From the NCBI GenBank assembly GCA_017413305.1, contig JAFPUA010000024.1, positions 1 through 5,117 on the forward strand: DNA of 5,117 bases. Direction: 5' to 3'. Shown in pieces: positions 1 to 5,117 of this stretch (positions are counted from its first letter, which is position 1; every line of letters begins with the position of its first letter). The notes beneath the pieces are model-generated. The model was not told where the DNA came from. It was given only the letters and a program-made list of their open reading frames with translations, and ran no database searches. The translations under genes were made by a program, and so were the position numbers. The stretch comes from Candidatus Ruminimicrobiellum caprinum. Lineage in GTDB: Bacteria > Elusimicrobiota > Endomicrobiia > Endomicrobiales > Endomicrobiaceae.

Positions 1-3000
1 AATTTAAATTGTGATATAGAAAAAGTGTATGCTCTTTGTAAAGGAAGAGTAATAAAGGCTTCCGATATAAATATAGTACTGAACAAAGAAATAGATATCG
101 GAGCAAAAATAAATATGTTCAGCACGGATATTAAAACAAAAGGGAATCTTTCTGTTAACGAAAATTATATAACAGGAAACTTTTATACGGAAATTGACGG
201 ACTGGCAAAAATAAAATGGGATTCTACGGGATATTATAACATCAATAATAAAAATTTTAAATATAATATTTATACAAAAGAATTTATCGTCGGTGGACTT
301 GTTTTTGATACAACTATAACCAGTATCAAAAAAAGTTCGTCAACAATTACCGTTACATCTTCCGGCAATTCCGTAAATACATATTTACAAACAGATACAT
401 CATTTGATGTTGTGTCTTCTACAGGAACGATTAAGCTAAGGGACGCAAACGATGTTTTTAATTCAGCACTTCAATATTGTGCAAAAATAAATAATAAAAA
501 AATTGATGTTGTAAAAATTGCGGCACAAGATACAAAATTGTTCGGATACGATATCGGTAATTTGAATTTGGATGTAACAAATAATGATAACAGAAGCTAT
601 AATGTTTTCTGTACACACGATTCCGGGAACAGTTTTAAATCTGTTATAAGAAGAAGCGGACGACACAAAACAGAAGTGTTTAATAAAGATGTTAAGCTTG
701 GAGAAATAACAGGCAATTATAGAAAAGGAACAATTGCGGTTGATGTAAAAGATTTGTTGGTAAAAAATCTTCCTTTTGTTAAAAAATTTACTAATTCTGC
801 TAAAGGCAGAATATCTCTATACGGAAAAATTAATGATAAAAAAGGTACCATTTATCTAAAAGGGAAACAGTTGTCGTCTAAAAATTTAAAAGGGTTTAAT
901 GTATCCGGTACTTTACATAAAGAAAATTCTGTTTGGACGGCCGATGTAGAAACGGAAGACAAAAAAATAGTTGTTAATAGTTTTTACAGAACAAAAAATG
1001 ATAATGGTATAAAAGTTCGTTACAATGATATGGATGCCCATAACTTAATGAATATGTTGGGCATGGAAAAATCTTTGCTTTATGGTAAGATTGATGGTAC
1101 TATTACTTTTTCTTCAAAAGATTATATAACTTACATCGACACGAAGTTGAGGAACGGTTCTTTACTTAATAACAAATTTAAAAGTTGGGAAATTTCCGGA
1201 AATATATCAAATACTCAGTTGAATATTTCTTCGTTTACTTTCAGAGGCGGTCAAACTTCTATCGATGTTACATCTTCAATAGATTTTACAAAACAAGAAG
1301 ACAGTTCATCTTTTAACTGTTCAATAAAAAATTTCAAATTAAATAATATAAATTTAAATTATGATATGTCTTTTACAGGGAAATATGCCGGAGCCGGTGA
1401 AATAGCAGGTGTTTTTAAAACGGAAAAATTAACTCTTAATAAGTTTAGTTTCCCTCATGAAGCTTTTGTTACTTTATCGTTAAACAAGCTTAATATCAAA
1501 GATTTCGTTAACAGCAACGGATTATCGGGAGAAATAAATTTTGATTATGCTACGAAAAATATAGATGCTGTTCTTAAAAATAAAAATTCAAAAATATCGG
1601 AATATTATCCTGATATGAAAGGAAAGCTCAATTCCGTATTAAATGTTTCCGGATATATAGCCAACCCTGAGATAAATTTTAACGGAAGTCTCAAAAATGC
1701 CGTCTACAGCGGCGTTACATTTGATGCCAGATCTAAATTCAGCTACAAAGAAGATAAATTTTCTCTTAAAAAGTTTCAGTTAACATCAGGGAAAAATGCC
1801 GAAACGCAGATAGATGCTTATGGAATAATAACATCTAAAAAAACAAATATGAAAGTGGAATTTGTTGGAATTTCCGAAAAGATAATAAACAGATATGTAG
1901 GATTTAGAACACCATTTAAAGGTTCTTTTTACGGCAACGGTACCGTGAGCGGGAAAATAAAAAATTTAAAAGCCTCTTTAAATTTGTATGCAGATACGCT
2001 ATATGTCAAAACATTGAAATTTAATTCTTTTGTTGCAAAAGCTAAAGCTGATCAGAAAACAAAAACAGTTTCTATAGATGATGCAAAAATAAAAATTTCC
2101 GATAGTGAAATACAAATTCTTTCTGCGGATTTTAATACTAAAACCGGGAAATATAATTCTAAATTTAAGTTTGTTAATACGCATTTGGGGCCATTTGATG
2201 TGTTTGGTAATATGAGTTTAGGAGGGAAACTGACACCGGGCAAAAACGGTTCCAAATATGACGGTAATATTATATTAAACGATTTTTGGCTTAATGAAGA
2301 AAAAATAGATTCGTTATCTTTAAAATATAGTATCACGAACAGAGCTTTTATATTCAGAAGTCCTGAGAATAACCCGTTAAATGTTTCCGGAAATATAAAT
2401 TTCGGTAAATATCCGGAAATAATTTTTAAAAATGTTTCAGTAAGTCATAATAATAAAATTTTTATGTTAAACGGCAACTATTTTAACAGTGATATTAAGT
2501 TTGATATAAACGGTAAAAATCTTGATATGGAAACATTGTCCGGTTTATTTAATGTTCCTGTTGAAGCAAACGGCACACTAAACTTTAACTTGAAAACTTC
2601 CGGCAGTATACTTAATCCGATTATTAATTTAAAGGCTAATTCTATTAACGGAAGTATTTATAATGTTCCTTTTGATGTATTTAAAGTTGCCGTAAATGTT
2701 GCAGAAAATAATTTATCCATAAATAATTTTAATGTAATAAAAAACGGAAAATATGAAATATCTGTCGACGGCAATATGCCATTTTGGTTGGACAGTTCTC
2801 TTAGTGCCAAGATGATGAAGCAGCCGGTAAATATAAAGTACAAATTAGATGATAACAGTTTGTATATATTAAACAATATTTCAGGAAATACTATTACTGC
2901 TAAAAAAGGATCATTTAAAGTAGACGGTAAATTAACCGGAATAAGAAAAAATATTTCTAATGTGGGTAAACTAAGTCTTAGCGGTAAAAATATTAAAACA

Positions 3001-4245
3001 AATTCTTATGTAAATAAAATTAAAGATTTAAATGTTGATGTTGTATGGGACAAAAACATATTTAAAATACAAAAGGCGTATGCTAAAGCCGGTTCAGGTG
3101 TTATCGAAGCTACAGGAACCGTTAAAATGCAAGGCGTAACCCCGTCCTTTTACGATTTGAGTTTGTTTACTCCTAAAAAAGGTGTTCCTGTAGTAATTAA
3201 AGAGCTGCCTATTCCAACATCTGGGGTATTTAAGATGGAATCGGGGAACTTTGCAAATTTTTCAAAAGGTGTTCCGACATTTAATTTAACGTTGTACGGT
3301 AAAGCTAAAAATCCGTCTCTTACAGGTTGGGCAATATTAGAAAACACATCTTTCTGTTATCCGTCTCCGGTAGATATTAAATATACAGAAACACCTTTCT
3401 TTGTTGATCAGCTTCTTGATAATCTAAATATAAATATTGATTTGAAGACAGCTAACAATACACGATACGAAAATTCTTATATTAATATGTTATTGAAAGG
3501 ATCTGTCAACCTAAAAGGAAAACTGAAAGATCTCTCTGCTAACGGTGTAGTTACTTCGGATAACGGTTTGTTTTCATATTTGGGTAACGATTTTACAATT
3601 ATAAATTCAAAGATGGAGTTGATAAATAACAACTTCTTTATTACGGCAGAAGGAGAGTCAGAAGTGTATTCTACAGGTGAAACTGATGCCGAAATAATTA
3701 AAATTTATATCGATAGATCAGATATAAACAATATTAAGGCAAGGTTTGCTTCAAAAAATGATCCTACCATGGAGTCTAAAAAAGCTCTTGCTAAATTAAC
3801 TAAAACTGATCCGTCAGAGACAAATGCACTTGATACAAGTACGGATTTTCTTGTAAAGCAGCAAGCGATAAGAATGTTTAGTTCAAATATTGCAACACCG
3901 CTGGCAAATACAGTTCTTAAAAAGACAGGGCTTGTAGATAATGTTCGTTTAGGCTTTGTGAATCAGGATACTTTACAAATATCTTCCGACGAGGAAGCTT
4001 CAATGGCAGAATTGTTATACGGTATGAAATATTCTGTGGAAAAAAACATTAACAGACTTTTGCAGGTGGGATATTCTGTAACATTTGATAAAGTTCAAAA
4101 AGAAATAGATTTAAAACAAGCTGTAGAAATGTCGTTTAAAGTGAACAGAAATTTATTCCTTAAAGGAAGTTATGGACTAAATTCCGATAATCCGGAGTAC
4201 GAACCCGAAAAAAGAATAACTTTGGAACAAAGAATAAGATTTTAA
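1..4245 (+). CDS. tamB: TamB-like (DUF490) envelope protein, 5' end outside window
   Basis: Seen: one uninterrupted frame runs from the window edge to TAA at 4243-4245, giving 1414 visible residues. Codons 1-8 (NLNCDIEK) are open upstream of the GTG at 25, and no signal peptide or hydrophobic anchor is visible, so the gene begins to the left. Almost all of it is alternating polar/hydrophobic beta-strand sequence rich in Asn, Lys, Ser and Gly, with recurring 'SGxIxNPxI'-like turns. The last ~340 residues match the TamB C-terminal pattern: YLGNDF (1193-1198), ASKNDPTMESKKAL (from 1250), an amphipathic helix before GLVDNVRLGF (from 1310), and barrel-like strands ending in Phe. Known: TamB/AsmA-like proteins are inner-membrane-anchored, span the periplasm as a lipid-conducting beta-groove (a 'bridge') and help outer-membrane assembly, with TamA or BamA as partner in some bacteria. 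E. coli TamB is about 1260 residues, so this one is longer. Inferred: the same general role. No tamA or bamA is visible. The family call is firm; orthology to proteobacterial TamB is less so. Confidence 0.85.
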   Translation, partial: NLNCDIEKVYALCKGRVIKASDINIVLNKEIDIGAKINMFSTDIKTKGNLSVNENYITGNFYTEIDGLAKIKWDSTGYYNINNKNFKYNIYTKEFIVGGLVFDTTITSIKKSSSTITVTSSGNSVNTYLQTDTSFDVVSSTGTIKLRDANDVFNSALQYCAKINNKKIDVVKIAAQDTKLFGYDIGNLNLDVTNNDNRSYNVFCTHDSGNSFKSVIRRSGRHKTEVFNKDVKLGEITGNYRKGTIAVDVKDLLVKNLPFVKKFTNSAKGRISLYGKINDKKGTIYLKGKQLSSKNLKGFNVSGTLHKENSVWTADVETEDKKIVVNSFYRTKNDNGIKVRYNDMDAHNLMNMLGMEKSLLYGKIDGTITFSSKDYITYIDTKLRNGSLLNNKFKSWEISGNISNTQLNISSFTFRGGQTSIDVTSSIDFTKQEDSSSFNCSIKNFKLNNINLNYDMSFTGKYAGAGEIAGVFKTEKLTLNKFSFPHEAFVTLSLNKLNIKDFVNSNGLSGEINFDYATKNIDAVLKNKNSKISEYYPDMKGKLNSVLNVSGYIANPEINFNGSLKNAVYSGVTFDARSKFSYKEDKFSLKKFQLTSGKNAETQIDAYGIITSKKTNMKVEFVGISEKIINRYVGFRTPFKGSFYGNGTVSGKIKNLKASLNLYADTLYVKTLKFNSFVAKAKADQKTKTVSIDDAKIKISDSEIQILSADFNTKTGKYNSKFKFVNTHLGPFDVFGNMSLGGKLTPGKNGSKYDGNIILNDFWLNEEKIDSLSLKYSITNRAFIFRSPENNPLNVSGNINFGKYPEIIFKNVSVSHNNKIFMLNGNYFNSDIKFDINGKNLDMETLSGLFNVPVEANGTLNFNLKTSGSILNPIINLKANSINGSIYNVPFDVFKVAVNVAENNLSINNFNVIKNGKYEISVDGNMPFWLDSSLSAKMMKQPVNIKYKLDDNSLYILNNISGNTITAKKGSFKVDGKLTGIRKNISNVGKLSLSGKNIKTNSYVNKIKDLNVDVVWDKNIFKIQKAYAKAGSGVIEATGTVKMQGVTPSFYDLSLFTPKKGVPVVIKELPIPTSGVFKMESGNFANFSKGVPTFNLTLYGKAKNPSLTGWAILENTSFCYPSPVDIKYTETPFFVDQLLDNLNINIDLKTANNTRYENSYINMLLKGSVNLKGKLKDLSANGVVTSDNGLFSYLGNDFTIINSKMELINNNFFITAEGESEVYSTGETDAEIIKIYIDRSDINNIKARFASKNDPTMESKKALAKLTKTDPSETNALDTSTDFLVKQQAIRMFSSNIATPLANTVLKKTGLVDNVRLGFVNQDTLQISSDEEASMAELLYGMKYSVEKNINRLLQVGYSVTFDKVQKEIDLKQAVEMSFKVNRNLFLKGSYGLNSDNPEYEPEKRITLEQRIRF
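1621..2784 (+). repeat. Degenerate beta-strand repeats in the TamB-like body (protein level)
   Basis: This part of the TamB-like gene contains diverged units of roughly 70-77 residues. The clearest are 1621-1830 (codons 541-610, with SGYIANPEINFNGSL), 1912-2136 (codons 638-712, with GNGTVSGKIKNLKASLNLYA) and 2554-2784 (codons 852-928, with ANGTLNFNLKTSGSILNPII). Each opens with a Gly-rich beta hairpin ('G-x-G/L-x-x-x-x-G-x-x-x-N-P/L-x-I'). Strands containing 'V/Y-x-x-V/L-x-F-D/K' follow, then a 'L-x-I-x-x-F/A-x-I' segment that ends in another Gly turn. This is the spacing expected of the stacked strands of the AsmA/TamB/VPS13-type groove. The copies are similar only as protein patterns and are not DNA-level duplications. 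The unit borders are my estimate by eye. Confidence 0.5.
3220..4242 (+). other. TamB C-terminal (DUF490) domain with C-terminal beta-signal
   Basis: Codons 1074-1414 of the TamB-like gene. In order: a Gly/Asn-rich strand unit (SGVFKMESGNF, then LTLYGKAKNPSLTGWAIL); a 'GxVxLxGxLxDLxxxGxVxxxxGxFxYLGNDFxI' run ending near codon 1200; and ASKNDPTMESKKALAKL from codon 1250. The last matches the family's 'S-x-P-x-(L/M)-x-x-x-x-A/I-L' stretch. Then come a helical linker (FLVKQQAIRMF), GLVDNVRLGF (from 1310), and amphipathic strands including EMSFKVNRNLFLKGSYGLN (1376-1394) and RITLEQRIRF (1405-1414). A terminal aromatic residue after alternating hydrophobics resembles the beta-signal recognised by BamA/TamA-family proteins. 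Contact with such a partner is inferred from the family and is not shown here. Domain borders are approximate. Confidence 0.75.
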
Positions 4246-4254
4246 AGATAGATG

Positions 4255-4260
4255 AAGGAG
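4255..4260 (+). promoter_or_regulatory. Ribosome binding site of hemW
   Basis: AAGGAG lies 7 bases upstream of the GTG at 4268, an ideal Shine-Dalgarno distance. It decides the start together with the in-frame TGA at 4253-4255: between that stop and the conserved HIPFC motif, GTG 4268 is the only usable start codon in the hemW frame. The ATG at 4252 and the GTG at 4260 lie in other frames and reach a stop after three codons. Confidence 0.85.
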
Positions 4261-4267
4261 TGAAGAA

Positions 4268-5117
4268 GTGAAAGGGTTATATGTTCATATACCATTTTGC
4301 AGAAGAAAATGTTTTTACTGTGACTTTGTTTCCGTCGGATATGACGAAAATTTTGTAAATAAATATCTTACAGCCTTAGAAAAAGAGGCTGAAAAATATA
4401 AAACTGAAAAACTTAAAACTATCTATATCGGCGGCGGAACACCTTCTGTTTTATCTGTGTATCAACTGGACACCCTAATATCGATAATCAAAAATAATTT
4501 TGATGTTTCCAACATTTGCGAATGGAGTTTTGAAGCTAACCCTGAATCAATCACAAAAGAAAAATTGTGTTTGTTACTACAGTCGGGTATAACGCGTTTA
4601 AGTTTTGGTTTGCAAAGTGTGTTTGATGACAGGTTGAGAATTTTAGGCCGTTTACATAATTATGAAGACTTTAAAAAAGTTTATTTCCTTGCACGAGAAA
4701 CAGGCTTTGATAATATCAATATTGATTTGATGTTCGGTGTTCCTGAGCAGACTATCGATGAATGGGGAAAAACTATAAAAGAAGTTTTATATTTAAATCC
4801 GCAGCATATTTCGTTGTATCCTTTAACGATTGAAGAGGGAACAGTTTTTTATAAAAATAATGTTTTTGTTGATACTGATATGCAGGCACAAATGTATAAA
4901 AATACCTGTGAAATATTGAAAGAAAATAATTTTGAACATTATGAAATTTCAAATTGGGCAAGAGAACAAAAATATTCTCATCATAACAAACTGTATTGGC
5001 AAAATAAAGAATATATCGGGCTTGGCGCAGCAGCTTCTTCGTATTATAAAAGATATAGATATAAAAACGAAACAAATATTTTAAAATATATTGATGAAAC
5101 TTTAAGAGGTAATGATA
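4268..5117 (+). CDS. hemW: HemW, radical-SAM haem chaperone, 3' end outside window
   Basis: Seen: the frame opens at GTG 4268 and stays open to the right edge, giving 283 residues plus one base. The N-terminus LYVHIPFCRRKCFYCDF carries the radical-SAM CxxxCxxC motif (Cys11, Cys15, Cys18), which binds a 4Fe-4S cluster. The residue two after the last Cys is Phe20, not the fourth Cys found in true HemN (CxxxCxxCxC). Further landmarks are the SAM-binding GGGTPS (55-60), EANPES (89-94), GLQS (114-117), LGRLH (126-130), NIDLMFGVPEQ (151-161), YPLTIEEGT (184-192) and the HemW signature HNKLYW (239-244, pattern HNxxYW). Known: HemW binds haem and inserts it into target proteins such as respiratory enzymes, and it lacks coproporphyrinogen oxidase activity. 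E. coli HemW is about 378 residues, so roughly the last quarter is missing here. It starts 22 bases after the tamB-like stop and is probably co-transcribed with it. Many older annotations call this gene hemN. Confidence 0.93.
   Translation, partial: MKGLYVHIPFCRRKCFYCDFVSVGYDENFVNKYLTALEKEAEKYKTEKLKTIYIGGGTPSVLSVYQLDTLISIIKNNFDVSNICEWSFEANPESITKEKLCLLLQSGITRLSFGLQSVFDDRLRILGRLHNYEDFKKVYFLARETGFDNINIDLMFGVPEQTIDEWGKTIKEVLYLNPQHISLYPLTIEEGTVFYKNNVFVDTDMQAQMYKNTCEILKENNFEHYEISNWAREQKYSHHNKLYWQNKEYIGLGAAASSYYKRYRYKNETNILKYIDETLRGND

Noticed and set aside
496..967. Seven-base A runs (496-502, 961-967; also 4040-4046) as possible slippage or phase-variation sites
   Set aside because: Such runs are expected in an AT-rich, Lys/Asn-rich gene. 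The frame is intact across all of them and nothing suggests switching.
1351..1366. Near-repeat of the first bases of the window (AATTTAAATT followed by A/GTGATAT)
   Set aside because: Both copies encode an Asn-Leu-Asn-Cys/Tyr-Asp strand in the same beta-rich protein. The match is short and explained by codon bias and protein periodicity, not by a DNA element.
463..3347. Minus-strand open frames of about 60-95 codons opposite the tamB-like gene (463-666, 1999-2184, 2052-2336, 2658-2876, 3150-3347)
   Set aside because: They are short, lie wholly inside a continuous, well-supported + strand gene, show no recognisable domain, and two of them overlap each other. They are what AT-rich coding DNA gives by chance on the opposite strand.
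4120..4250. A separate promoter or a terminator near the end of the tamB-like gene
   Set aside because: I saw no convincing -35/-10 pair with proper spacing and no GC-rich stem followed by a T run. AT-rich hexamers here are not distinguishable from background.
4773..5075. Minus-strand open frame of about 100 codons
   Set aside because: It lies opposite hemW, whose conserved motifs (YPLTIEEGT, HNKLYW) cover this stretch. Its predicted protein is Phe/Tyr/Lys-rich, as expected from the antisense of AT-rich code.
4268..5117. Annotation as true coproporphyrinogen III dehydrogenase (HemN)
   Set aside because: The motif is CxxxCxxCxF rather than CxxxCxxCxC, and the HNxxYW signature of HemW is present.

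Overview
This window comes from an AT-rich bacterium (about 30% G+C in lines sampled by eye). It holds two partial protein genes on the + strand, in the same orientation and almost back to back. The first encodes a very long, beta-strand-rich protein ending in a TamB-type (DUF490) C-terminal domain and a terminal Phe. That implies a diderm cell with an outer membrane. The second encodes HemW, a radical-SAM haem chaperone formerly annotated as oxygen-independent coproporphyrinogen III oxidase. Both genes fit the standard bacterial code: TGG is used for Trp and no in-frame TGA occurs inside either. The base composition, the divergent TamB and the HemW together are compatible with a low-GC anaerobic diderm lineage such as Elusimicrobiota/Endomicrobiia. 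This is an impression from composition and style, not a demonstrated assignment.

Layout: 1-4245 is the tamB-like gene. It is open at the left edge, so its true start and its expected N-terminal membrane anchor lie outside the window. Positions 4246-4267 are a 22-base gap carrying an AAGGAG ribosome binding site. From 4268 to the right edge is hemW, starting at GTG and cut off before its C-terminal domain ends. There is no gene-free stretch longer than 22 bases. I saw no tRNA, rRNA, CRISPR array, insertion sequence or terminator.

The short gap with no visible terminator suggests the two genes share a transcript. Their known family roles differ: envelope lipid transport or outer-membrane assembly for TamB, and haem delivery for HemW. 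The pairing may therefore be simple operon packing rather than a joint pathway. I found no convincing undescribed system here. The most useful points are the long divergent TamB-like protein, the tamB-hemW linkage and the correct start sites.
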